DNA of 64,000 nt from Rhizophagus clarus. Its lineage: Eukaryota; Glomeromycota; Glomeromycetes; Glomerales; Glomeraceae. Below, in pieces: positions 25,155 through 36,759 of the stretch. The first letter of the stretch is position 1. The number at the start of each line of letters is the position of its first letter. Location: NCBI GenBank assembly GCA_015698045.1, contig BLAL01000303.1:248001-312000 (forward strand), given 5' to 3'. The notes beneath the pieces were generated by a model. It saw nothing but the letters and a program-made list of their open reading frames with translations. It was not told the origin of the DNA and ran no database searches. The position numbers were made by a program, and so were the translations under genes.

Positions 25155-28100
25155 TTATCTGGTAGCGGATCTTAAGTTCCATTTTTTAGTAGGAATCGTA
25201 GGAACAGAAGGAGCCTCCCCACTACCAGAATGTTCTGCTGGACTTTCGCTTGTGGAGCTAGATGGATGGTCGCATTCCGCACAACGCCAGACGTATCCTC
25301 CCGTAGGCATTGTACGTCTAGGAGGAACCATACAGGCCAAATGATACCATTTGCTGCAGTACCCGCAGCGTACCATTCGGTTAACTTTATCTCTTCCTTT
25401 GAGCAACATTGACTCTCTCGCACGTTGTGGAGTAATATAGGTCGCCGAAGGTTGATCGTTGGCTGGTGGGATTACAAGTCTGCAGATTGTACAAGTTGGT
25501 TGAGGTATAGGTGCTCGACACTGTGCGGCTTCTTCCTCCGTGAGCTTGGCTTTTGGTTTACGTCCAGCTTTCTTCTTTATTCCACCAACTCGTTTTCTTT
25601 TTGGTTTTGTCGCTGTGTTTTGTTCAGGAACTAGTTCTTCAGAATTTGCAGCATCCTGAACTGGTTCATCGTTCGTACCTTCATCTTGTGTATTAGCCTC
25701 AACATTTTGAGTATCATTCTCTTTTGATAATTCGGAAGATGTTTCTGCAACTGCATTGTCATCTTGTACAGCAGTTGTATTGGCATTAGAGAGAGGATTC
25801 GGTCCAGGGAAACTAAGGACATTTACACGATAAGGGGAAACGGCTCCTTCAGTTGTATTAGTTGCATTGGTACATACTTTCCCATCATTAGTGCTTGCTC
25901 CACCATAGAATGTTGTTACTGCGGGTTTATCGAGAGTTTGGGATTTATTTTGTGAAGGCTCTGACTTTGACTCATTTTGGATTTCATTATTTTTTTGTAC
26001 AATGAATGAAGTAGTTTTCGGGGATTCAACCATTTCAGCTGCCGAAAGAAGTACGCCTAATCCACTTAAATTAGGAGCATTAATAGAAGATACTAAACCG
26101 GTATTTGTCAAATTTGTAAATTTGGTACTAGTTCTACTAGTTTCATTAACGTTTGAATAAGAATTTGTAAACATAGTTGGGTTATTTTGGTTTATTGGTG
26201 TATAGGTATTTGCAGTAAAAGTACTTGTACCACCTTGACTCACTGAACCAAAAGATCTTGCACAAGTGGTAGCATTTAGGGTAGCATAAGAATACGAATA
26301 TCTACTAGTCCCTTGACTAACAGCATTATAAGAGCCTTGGAAAGTGCTTGCTCCACTTTCACTCAATGGAGTTCTAAATGATGGTTGGTTAGAACTTGAT
26401 TCTGTCAAAAAATAGCTTCTCGGGAATGAATTTGTGATCGGAGCGGTAATATTGCCATACCCAATACTTGTAATGGGTAAATTACTGTTGGAAGTGGATG
26501 ATGCTTGGTACAAATTTCCATTATTATTGAAGTAACTTTGATTTGTGGTACTTGCGTTGACCGTATAAAGATAAGAATCATAAGCGGTTGAAGTACTTGA
26601 AGGAGTGTCTTCAATAGGATTGAGTAAAGTGCTAATACCAATAACTCCTCCGCTTCTTGTATTAGAAGAACTTTCTTCATTATTTTCGGCTTTGTTGACG
26701 TTACCTTGAGAACTTTGGTCAAAAGTCCCGCCTTTACCGTCTGAAATATCACTATGTGTTAAAATAGTAGTTGTAATATCTTTGGATGTTTGTTCTCCAT
26801 CTTCTGTATCATTATTTTCGGTGATATTTGTCACATCATTCTTTGGTTTGCTGAGAACCACTGGAAAAGTGGAACCTTCATTTTTCTCTTCAACATTAAG
26901 AACGTTGGTGATCTCACTTGTCTTTGGTGCAATAGGGCGAAGTTTTGCCTTAGTTTGAACTTTGGATTCACCTGAATTTTTAGTTTTATTCTTGGTGCTT
27001 GTTCTTTTAGAGGATTTCTTAGATGATGAGGCTATGTTCGCGTCATTAGTTTTAGAAACATCACCAGCGGGTTCGTTGGATTTTGTAACCTTTTTGACTT
27101 TCTTAGTCGATCTTTTTGCTTTTTTAGATGGTGGGGATGGACTATCACCTTGAATTGTCTCTGAAGCTTCAATTTTGCTAGTATCCGAACTTGCTGGAGT
27201 TTTCTCATCTGCTTTCTTTCCTTTATTGGCAGACTTCCTAGATTTCTTATATTGTCTTTTTGCTGGAGCAGACTGTGCAACTTCATCAGCTGGCATCGAT
27301 GTTGATGCCTGATCATTATTATTCGAAATTTCTGCTTGTGTTTGTTCATCTACATTAGAAGTACTCTCAGATAGAACATCTTCAACTCGCTTCCTTTTAC
27401 TTCTTTTAGCGTTCTTCTTTGATGATATAGACTCGGCTTCAGTCGTATTGGTTGACGTGGCAGAGAGATTTTCTTGGACTCGTTTTCTCTTTGATGAACA
27501 AGTTTGAACCTCATCTGTAATATCTGGCAATTGATCTTGAGAAGGTAGTTCAGCATGCTTTCTTTTTGGTGTTTCTGATTCGATTGTATTTTCCGTCATT
27601 TGTTGTGATTCTAGACTAATAATCCTAAGCCGTGGAACCTTTCTTAGCTGTTGTTGTGATCCAATTGTGTTTTCATTTGATAGATCACTCTTTTGTGAGT
27701 CTCCTTCATCTTCGACTGTCTTTTCTTTTCCTTTAATGCTTGCCGCCCGAGATCTCGTCGTCCTCTTAGGCGTCTGTTGTCCATCATAATCTTCACCTTC
27801 TGGGACTTCTTCTTGATTCACGACGATCTTTTCTTTTCCTTTATTTGGTGTCTTGGGCCTGCCCCTGCCCTTTAAACCATTTCGCCGCCCTCTTTGTCGA
27901 GCTTTTTCTTTCTCTTCTCTGGCTGCTTTGGCCAGCGCGCTAACAACACTTTTGAGATTTAAAGATCTCATTTCATTGGTGTTAAGCTGTTTCACATTTA
28001 TGGACTTTGCGATCCCTCTTATTTCTTTAGACCAAACGATATTGTTTTTGATTGCCACTGATTCCATTAAAGTTTCGACTTTCATGTAATTCGAACCTTC

Positions 28101-29900
28101 ACCATGAATCTCGGCCTGAATATTCCGCATGTGTGGGACAAGTGATAAAATAGCCTCATTGACTTTTTCTAAATAATTTTTTAAAGCCGTGTTTTCAACT
28201 TTTACATTAGGGATTTTAGCCCTAAAATCTCTAACATTCTTCTCTGCCTTTTCCTTTGCGTCAATAAGACCATTATGTTTGGACGCCTGTTGCACAATTT
28301 GTCGCCGTGCGTCCGTAATTCGTACTTCACGTTGGGCAGTGTATCCTGCGTACGCATCCTCGAATATTTCCCGAAGATTTTGTCCAGGAAATCCGCCCTG
28401 AAACTGGGCATTACGTTCGTCAGAACGTTTTAAACACTCTTCAGCAAGAAAGTCGTCTCGCATTCGAATCCATTTTTCGATTTTGTTCTGTCGAGGGTGA
28501 TCATTCGGTCCATGTTGTTTGCAGTACTATTTATAAAAAATCGCGTGTATTAAATATAATTATCATAAAGATGACGAACGAAAGAGTATAAAATAATTAA
28601 AACAAATGATTAAAACTTGCAATAAAATAAGGGTCCGAAATGTTTTCCTCATCGACATACTCGGTGAGGCCATAGGCTACAGCGCACGTTGCATGAACCC
28701 AATTTTTACATTGTCCGGCATCACAGTGTATTGCCGCTCCCTCTTCACTATTACAGACGTGACATTTCTAAACGAAAGAGAAAAATATTAGATCAATCAA
28801 ATATATAATGAATGTTGATAAAATTAAAGATCAATATTATATTTTCTGAAACAAATACTTACTTTGCCCCAATTCTTGGGGTCAACATTCACAACCTGAA
28901 TGTCTCTCAGGTCTGCAGCCGAGCCGATATGCATGCCTGGCATCCAGAAAGCGCACAAAATATGAACCCAAACCATTGGTTCGCCGGCCTCATCAGAAGC
29001 TCTTATTTTACGAAAAGCTCCATTTTTATTGGGGCACAAGACGCAACGCTATTAAATATAAGCAAATGTTAGTTTGATTTATAAAACAAAGCATATCTTT
29101 GTGATTACTTACTACTGCATCCGATGGCAGTGCAAGACAACGATCACAGTACCATGGGTCTTCCTTCTTCGGCAGCGTTGTGATCCCATAACATTCTGAT
29201 ATAAATTAAATGAATTTTACACAAACCACTATAACTGCGCCACGTTTTCCGTTACAAACCGAAAGAAAATACATACCCTGATGGACAACGACATCACACT
29301 CCTTACCGTCACAATAAACAAGGACGTTATCTTTTGTTGCATCTTCATCCAGACATACACAACAAAGGCCTGGATCCGACCTTTTCTATCAATGATCAAA
29401 AAATGGAAAAGATGTAACGTTAATAAATGATAGAACTCTTTTAGGAGCAGTGACTATATTTCTATCAAAAAAAAAAAGCCTCTTCTCCCCGACAAAAAAA
29501 AAAAGAAGAAAAAAAAAACCAGTATTGGAAACCTATTAGAATAATGTACATATAATTAGCCAGCATATTTTAATAATATTAAATATTCAAATACCCATTT
29601 TCGTAGCCATATAGCTCTTGTTGATTGGTCAGTTTCATTTTCTTCTGAAGAACTTTGTTCTCCTTCATGAACAGGAACTATTTCTTCTCGGTCACCGTTC
29701 ACGTTTTCTTCACCTGTATTGGTAAGTGGTGTTGGCGTATTTTCATGATAACTCGAGTCGCTATCATTTTGTTCACTCACAACAGTATTTTGTGAGCTTC
29801 CATTAATCTCTTGCTCGCTCGACGAAGGTCCTATTCCATATTCAAAATCAGGGTCGTGAGCAGCTCTTCGGGTAGTTCTTCGTCCACGCTGAGATGCCAT
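25155..29900 (-). CDS. PHD-zinc knuckle-PHD (PZP) chromatin protein with a C-terminal PHD finger
   Basis: Six exons in transcript order (29595-29900, 29277-29385, 29113-29195, 28863-29048, 28621-28767, 25155-28526) give 1,400 residues. After an acidic N-terminus come PHD1 (about 105-155: CCVC...YCDG...HQECYG...CDRC), a zinc knuckle (CVLCP) and an extended PHD (WVHILCAFW...CHVC...WVHATCAVAYGL...IYCKQH). This is the PZP module of AF10, BRPF and NTO1/Snt2-type proteins, which read the histone H3 tail. A long disordered part rich in Ser/Thr/Asn and Lys/Arg follows, with KRGRPK-like AT-hook-type stretches (GRGRPKTP). Near the C-terminus (about 1290-1375) is a further PHD-like finger, CTIC...CGYC...HLAC...CAEC, with a long insertion between its first two cysteine pairs. 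It is probably a nuclear scaffold of a histone-modifying complex. The intron 28527-28620 reads as GC-AG. Confidence 0.85.
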
Positions 29901-29989
29901 GTATGTTTATTTAGTTGAGTTATTTGAATCGTAAATACAGTTGTTGAATGTAAAAAGTGAAGACTTCAAAAAATCTATTATAAAAAAAT

Positions 29990-30028
<39 letters not shown>

Positions 30029-31836
30029 CGTAAAATTATGAGAAAAAGAAAGTGAGATTTTTGAGCTTTCAAAAAAAAAAAAAACGATGTTTAAATATCA
30101 AACTCGGATTTATCGGTTTTTCTCGGAAGGTTTAAAGGCTTGTTTAACACTTTCCTGATTTAGTTGTATTAAAAATCAGGTTTTTAACGAATCGGATTTC
30201 AAGCTTTATTCAAGACCAAGGGGGTAAGGGGCTTTTTCGCCGGGTATAATTTTAATACTAATTATGCTGTCGATCATTAGATTATCGGATTAAAGTTTTT
30301 TTTTTTTACACAACTTAGATGCTAATAATCCTGAATATTATAATATTATTAATACAAAAGTTTATGTACCGAAATACTCATTAAACCAATTAAAATAAAT
30401 TATTTTATCATCAAAGTAATAATAATAAATAAACCTTTTTGAATATTGAAAATCGTTGAATCCCAATATACGAATGATATGAAATGATGCAGTAAATCAA
30501 TAAAATTTTGAAAAAAAAAAAAATACTTTTATAATTGAACTGATAGATTATCTTTCTAAAACACATCGATCCGCTGCGTGTCAATTAATACATTGAGAAT
30601 ATAAGGAATATACAAACCCAAAATCTCGTTAAATATAAAAAAAAAAATCAAAATAAAGGATTTCTAAAAGTTTTCAATATTAGTAATTTGATTTCTTATA
30701 TTTATTCCTTCAGCTTAATTTTATTTTATTTGAATGAGATATCAATTCAAAAAAGTAAGCGTATATTTGGTAATCAATGCATTGTTAACGTGACGATCAA
30801 TTCAAAATTTATTTAAATTATTGCATGCCTCAAATTTTTAGAAATTCTTTTATTCTCACTTGCATTTCAATGTGTAGGAATTTTTTAAAGAATTTGATCC
30901 GTATTTTGTGTTATTGTAACTTGCTAAGGGTGAATCTTATGCGATTATGACGGTTTTTATATTGGAAGTATTGGAATTGGTTTAACTTTCTTATATTTGA
31001 TAATTTTATTGGTTATTAATATATCGGATTAATTCTCGAAATACCGATTAAACAAGAGGAATTTGATTGACGGTAAACTTATGATTTTCGATTATAGGAT
31101 TTGTATGACATAATGGACAATGGTAAGTAATTATACTCTTAATATTTGATATTTAGGATGTAAGATTTAATGTTTTATTTATTTTGGCGAAAACAATGTA
31201 ACGATAGTCTACGTTTCGACGATCAATTATTCGGAATTTTCAATGACTTAACCTGTAAAGTGTGGCCACGTGGATTCAAACAAGCGCTAAAAGTACAATT
31301 GTTCATCAAATATAGTAAGACATCTTTTTCTTTGAGCATTGTCAAATATAATGTAAATCTAAGATCTTCTTTAGTTTGTTTTGTGGGGCTTGCATGTTGA
31401 ATACTTGTTTTGTAAACTGAAGGTTGAATTTGATGAACTAGGTTGTATTGTAGATCATGTACAAAACAGTTATCTAAAGAACATATATACGTGATTAATT
31501 ATATTACGTTTAAATTATGAAATCAACAATGATCGAAGCTTTTTATTCCGTAAATATCAATTCTTATCAATAAAATAAATAACCAGTCGTATTAACGGCA
31601 ACAAGATGATCATTCAAGGCATGTTTGTTAGTAATTTATGGTATTTCGTCACATTTTTTTTTTTTTTTTTTTTATTATTATTTAACATATAACAAGACAC
31701 TAAATTTCTCTCTAAAATTTAATTCTTGTAGAAAGTAAGTATATCAATTTGACCAATATACATATATCGTGTATATTTTTATTTTAATCATCAAATTAAG
31801 TCCATTATATTATATGATATTATTTTAATTTATTTT
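29901..31836. other. Intergenic region with long poly-T tract
   Basis: These 1.9 kb hold a T-run of more than 30 bases at about 29993-30028 and several A-runs. The strip 31170-31400 has higher GC and an open frame (listed separately). Nothing else could be assigned. Confidence 0.45.
31170..31400 (+). other. Exon-like open frame of unknown status
   Basis: A 76-codon frame whose middle part (SLRFDDQLFGIFNDLTCKV) has codon-like, less AT-rich sequence than its surroundings. Splice-like signals sit before it (a gtaagt at about 31121 and tttag at about 31152), but their join does not keep this frame. It may be an exon of an unrecognised gene, a noncoding transcript, or chance. No family is recognised. 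Confidence 0.2.
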
Positions 31837-32818
31837 TTACTTTCTCTCGAATTCTGCCCTATCTAAGCCATCAAGATATACTCTTAAAACATCGTCAGCA
31901 GTAGGCTTCAATGATTGAGTATTTTCCATCGGAAGAATATGCTGTTGAGGGTAATATCCTGTAATTATATGAGCGAGTCCCCAAGTTTTATATTTTCCTT
32001 TACCACTAAATAATCCCCAATATGTTGTATAGAAAACGGCTAAAAGAACAACAAACATTATAAATACCGAAAAAGCAGGTAAGCACTTATGTTCACGTGT
32101 GGTTTCTATATTAAATGAAGCAGGTTTAAAATGAATAAATCCTGATGGAATTGTGGAAGTATTTGCGGTAGATTCATCAAGTTCCAGTTTATAATCCAAA
32201 TATAATTTCTCGGTATTATTGAGAAAAATATGCTTTCGCCAGTAAAAAGAGAAAACTCTTTCTCTTGTAGCATCCATTTGTATTAATCGATATGGATTTA
32301 ATATTTGTGGTGCTGTTTTGGTGGACAATTCAGCCTCAATTCCAGCAGAAGGAGGTAAATCATGTGGATTCCATAACATGAAAGCAACTTTGAGTGATGT
32401 TACAGTAGATGCATTTTGTAACGAATATTTTACAAATAAAGGTGAATTATTAGGTGCCCAGTCTTTCGGTTGTCTTTTTGGTATGAAGGAAAGCATCGGT
32501 TGTATAGTTTGAAAAACATTACAACTTGTAAACCATGAATTGTAAGTATCATCATTGGAGACATTAGCCAATCCTCACTAAATTTGGACAATTTGCTAAA
32601 GTTTCCCCGTAGACATTACAATCAAATCTAAAATTAATATTATTGCTACAAAATGAAAATGCTGGTGGAACAAGTTCATTAACGTTTTCATTTGTAGTTG
32701 TCGTAAATATAAATTTTGATCGAGTAACATCTGTTACTGTATTTAATATTAAGATGACAAGTAGCAATATTGCAAAAATAATTTTTAACACAATGGAAAT
32801 TAATTTACGGAGATCCAT
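31837..32818 (-). pseudogene. Two-pass membrane protein gene, reading frame broken once
   Basis: Two overlapping frames make one apparent protein of about 325 residues. The first (32818 down to 32564) starts with a membrane segment (about residues 5-26) and a Cys/Asn-rich part with paired cysteines (FCSN, RFDCN, NCPN). The second (from about 32571 down to 31837) continues with a Trp/Pro-rich domain, three N-glycosylation-type sites, a second membrane segment near its residues 165-185 (AFSVFIMFVVLLAVFYTTYW) and an acidic cytosolic tail. The layout suggests an ectodomain between two membrane helices. No donor and acceptor pair restores the frame, so a true frameshift or an assembly error near 32566-32585 is likely. 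The family is not recognised. Confidence 0.55.
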
Positions 32819-33432
32819 TTTTTTTTTTTTTTTTTTTCGAATTTCTAAGAGAAACCAGCTCTCTATATTTAAGACAAAAATTGCTTATTTCGTTTGGGAC
32901 CTTGCTAATCCAAGTAATCCATAAAATCAAACTCTCCCCCCTCTTTTTATATCAAACTAATTTCTTAAACATTGCAAATATACGCACAATAAATTCCTTT
33001 GTTTGGGTTCATAAACAAAGAATTCTCTTTTTTTTCCAAAAAGGAATTACTGTACAGACAAAATAATTGTTCCCTTTATGGTCATCAAGTATTCTCCGAC
33101 CTCGACCGGACTGTCATCGATTTTTTTACTGCGCTGAGATGTGATCGATCTTTATTTACATCATAAGAAAATAAAACTATTATTTTGAAAAGAAGCAAAT
33201 GAATTGCCTTGAATTTCATTTTTACTTAGCATGAACTTCTCGGAAAATTTGTGTGGAAAAAGTTAACTAGATTTTAAATGCTGTCACCTGATGGATCAAG
33301 AAAGGTACTTATATATATCCGTAAGTGATAGGCAGTAAGTACAATGGTAACTATACTATAACTGTTACCAAAAAAAATTGGAGCTTTGTTATTTTTTATT
33401 CCCTCTTTCTTTTTCACTTATTACGTTGAACT
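32819..33432. promoter_or_regulatory. Divergent promoter region between the membrane gene and ARMC8
   Basis: 614 bp between two divergent start codons. It begins with a T-run at 32818-32836. Tracts of moderate GC around 33090-33130 may hold control sites, but no named motif could be defended. Confidence 0.4.
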
Positions 33433-36208
33433 ATGAATTCGTTGAAACATAACCAAGCTGTTGATGAATTAAATTCTTCTGATCCAGCTGTCCGTGTAAA
33501 AGCTCTTCGTTTTATAAAGAATAATATTATTGGAAATAGAACGAAGAAAGATCTGTATATTCAACTTAACGTCATTCCAAAGTAAGTAGTCTTGATCTTG
33601 TTTTTGAATTAACATAATTTACTAAAATAGCTTTTTATACTTGATAGGCTTGTCAAGTTCTTGAAATCAAAGGACACTGCGGACTCTCAAGTTCAAATTC
33701 AAGCCGCGATTGTGTTGGGCAGTTTCGCATATGGTTCGATTTTTTTTTTAGATTTCTTCTCTTAGTAAAATCAATATTAAAAATTTGTATTTATAGGAGG
33801 CGAGGAGAATGTAACTGAAATAGCAAAACATGGTGCAATTAAGCCTTTACTAGAATGCATTTCTTTACAAAATGATCCCCGTCTTATAGAGGCTGCTGCT
33901 AGGGCATTGAAAGCAATTTATAAATGTCCTACCGCTGATAAGAATGATATCTTCGCTGATCATCATTTACGTGACCTTATTGCACTTCTCAATCCCGATA
34001 GTCTCCATCCCAAAACCGAACGCGAAAGGATTGCTTCAGTACATACCGCTGAATTGGCTGCTACAATTATTGCTCGTTGTTGTGATACTAATGAACAACA
34101 AATTCAAATAGCTAATGCTGGTGCTTTTCCAGCTTTGGTTAATTTACTTACTTGTGGATTTTCTAAAGCACAAGAAGCTGCACTAGATGCTTTGGCATAC
34201 CTCTGCCGTGAAAATCCTGAATTTGGAAAAGCAATCGTTGAAACTAAATGTAGGGTATACTTAAAGTAGTAAAGTTTATCGTTTACAATTAATTGATTGA
34301 TTTATTTTTAGCTGAAACAAGTGATAGCCCAGTTAAGATCATGTTAAATTTGATCCAGGATAAATCATCAACAATGCGTTTAATAGCAGCCAAATGGTAT
34401 TGATTTTTTTTCCCCTAGGTTTTTATTATCGTCACCACACTATTATGTGAAATTTTTAATAATTTTTAAATACTTTTTTCTATAGCTTAACCCACCTGAG
34501 TCGTGCAAATGCTATTGGCGAGTATTCTAATGACATCACTTTAATTGTATTACCTACATTAGTAAAGTTGCTTGATGAAAAAGGTCCTGTTCGTGAAGAA
34601 GCACCTCACGTCTTAGCTTATTTGATTCGCGATAATGAAGAATTACAAAAGGCTGCTTGTGACTCGGATGCGGTTCCAAAATTAGCAGATTTTGTAACTC
34701 ATGTCGTGGATCAAGAAAGTTCATATTATGACCCCGTAGGTGACGGCGATAAATTAAAAGAAGTTAGTATTATAATTAAAATATTAATGTATCATGAATT
34801 GTAATTAAAAAAAAAAACTTATTTCCCATAGAATGCGTTAATGGCTCTCGCTGCTATTAGCTCACTGACGGACGATGGACGGAAGTTAGTTGTGGAAGCC
34901 AAGATTATTCCACATATCGTCGCTGCAATGTCACATCGTTCTTATGGGATTCGTGCTGCAGCATGCCAATGTACTCGGAGCTTATCAAGGTCGATTAACA
35001 TATTACGGACCAGCCTTGTAGATGCAGGAGTTGCAACACCTTTATTTAAAGTAAGACTTCAAGAGAACCTTCTGTGAGCAAATTTTCGTAAGATTGTTCA
35101 TCTGACAATTTTCGACAAAACGAAGCTTTTATCTGACGATTCAACGGACGTACAAGCGACAGCTTGCGCAACACTTTGTAATTTAGTATTAGATTTCTCT
35201 CCTATGAAAAAAGTGAGTATCATCTATTTGGTATAACTCATTTTAAGCAATTTTTTAAATTAAGTAATTTTATTTTCTTTAGACGATTATGGAACTAGGT
35301 GGAATAGAAAAGTTAGTAGAGCTAGTACGTTCACCAGACAATACACTAAGACTTAATGCAATATGGGCATTGAAGAATTTGGTGTATCAAGCAGAATCAG
35401 ATGTTAAAGAAACGGTAATGAAAGTTTTAACATACCAAACTATGGAAACGTAAGTATGATAAATCTATAACCATTATCATTATATATTAGATTCATAAAA
35501 TTTGTCATGTTATTTAGTTTAATTTCCGATCAAGAAAGTGTTGAAGTACAAGAACAAGCATTAAATTTATTAAGAAATCTTGCATGCACAAAACCGATTG
35601 TAAGTTTGTCACGGTGTTGATCATTAATTACGACTAAAGATATTACTGATCATGTGATTATTTAGGATATTGAAGAGGTCTTCAAAGGTTTGAGCGAAAA
35701 TAAATTAATGAGTATCATAGAAAATAAACTGTGTTGGTGGAATGAGAATGAGGAAATTATTAAACAGGTAATATAACGACGTGCTGACTTTCGTGATTCC
35801 GCGTTTTAATCTTTTACATTTTTAGGTACTGTATGTGATAAATAATATTGCATCGGGTTATGAACGACATAAAACAGCTATTATGAATCGACCCACCACA
35901 ATATTAACACGTATATTAAAATACATGGGCCACGATAATCCGGAAATTCGTGTGATTGCAGTGTGGGTTCTCATAAATTTATTATGGACAGAAGATAAAT
36001 CTGCTAGTAAGTATTTAATACTTTGGAATAATATTAGCGGGTTAGATTCAATCTTTTAAATCCTTTATTTTGTTAAGGTTCACAAGTTCGAGTTCAAAAA
36101 TTACGTGATCTAGGATTTGAGGATAAAGTTAAGAGTATGACAAATGATGAAAATTTAGATGTTCGCGAACGAGTGAAAACTGTACTAAATCAATTTTCAC
36201 AAGTATAA
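33433..36208 (+). CDS. ARMC8: Armadillo-repeat protein Armc8/Gid5 (Vid28), 12 exons
   Basis: Twelve exons (33433-33581, 33648-33733, 33797-34249, 34312-34396, 34486-34762, 34832-35050, 35126-35212, 35283-35449, 35518-35599, 35666-35767, 35826-36006, 36078-36208) give 672 residues, matching ARMC8 (about 673). The chain is a string of armadillo repeats, seen as QIQAAIVLGSFAYGGEENV, EAALDALAYLCRENPEFGKA, LIVLPTLVKLLDEKGPVREEAPHVLAYLI, ATACATLCNLVLDFSPM and IWALKNLVYQAE. Armc8/Gid5 is the substrate-receptor adaptor of the CTLH/GID E3 ubiquitin ligase, which in yeast removes gluconeogenic enzymes on glucose return. The intron after 34249 uses a less usual donor (gtaggg). All phases are consistent. 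Confidence 0.92.
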
Positions 36209-36705
36209 TTAAAATAATAAGTATTCAATAGCTTACGCATTGAATATACATTTGAAACTTATTATATCATTTTTAATTTATTTATTAAAAGCTAAAGACA
36301 ACAGGTAATTAAATATAAGCTTAAAGAAGAATAACACGATATATGCATATTGTCAAATCATTCGGTAAACAATAGCTTGTATGTATTCATTCCATTTCAA
36401 TTTATTCTTCGCTTGTATTATTATTTAGCATGCATTATTTAGCCATAATCCTATTATAGTTTTTTTGAACATTCTTGAAGTTTGAATTATTAATTTATCC
36501 TCATAAAACTTAGCATTTATTGTTTCTTTGAAAGACAAAATTTTTAGGTATAGAATAAATAAAGTAATTTGAAATTTTGAATGTTAGAATTCAATAAACA
36601 ATTACACTACTACTTAATAATCTATTATAGTGTTAATAAATTTTTATAATGAAAATCTAATTAATTTGAATACTTACTGACTTTTAGAGATATGACTATA
36701 TAAAC

Positions 36706-36759
36706 TATTGCAAAATGGTTTTTTTTATTAAATTAAAAGAATAAAAACATTTTGCAATA
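36706..36759. repeat. Short inverted repeat
   Basis: TATTGCAAAATG at 36706-36717 is repeated as its exact complement at 36748-36759, giving a 12-bp stem and a 30-nt AT-rich loop. A further copy of one arm lies near 36835. It may be a worn foldback element or chance in AT-rich DNA. Confidence 0.35.

Noticed and set aside
25764-28401. Several frames antisense to the PHD protein gene
   Set aside because: They are shadows of the long sense frame, whose domain motifs are clear.
32564-32640. An intron joining the two frames of the membrane protein gene
   Set aside because: All donor and acceptor pairs tested by eye either gave the wrong phase or made a stop at the junction.
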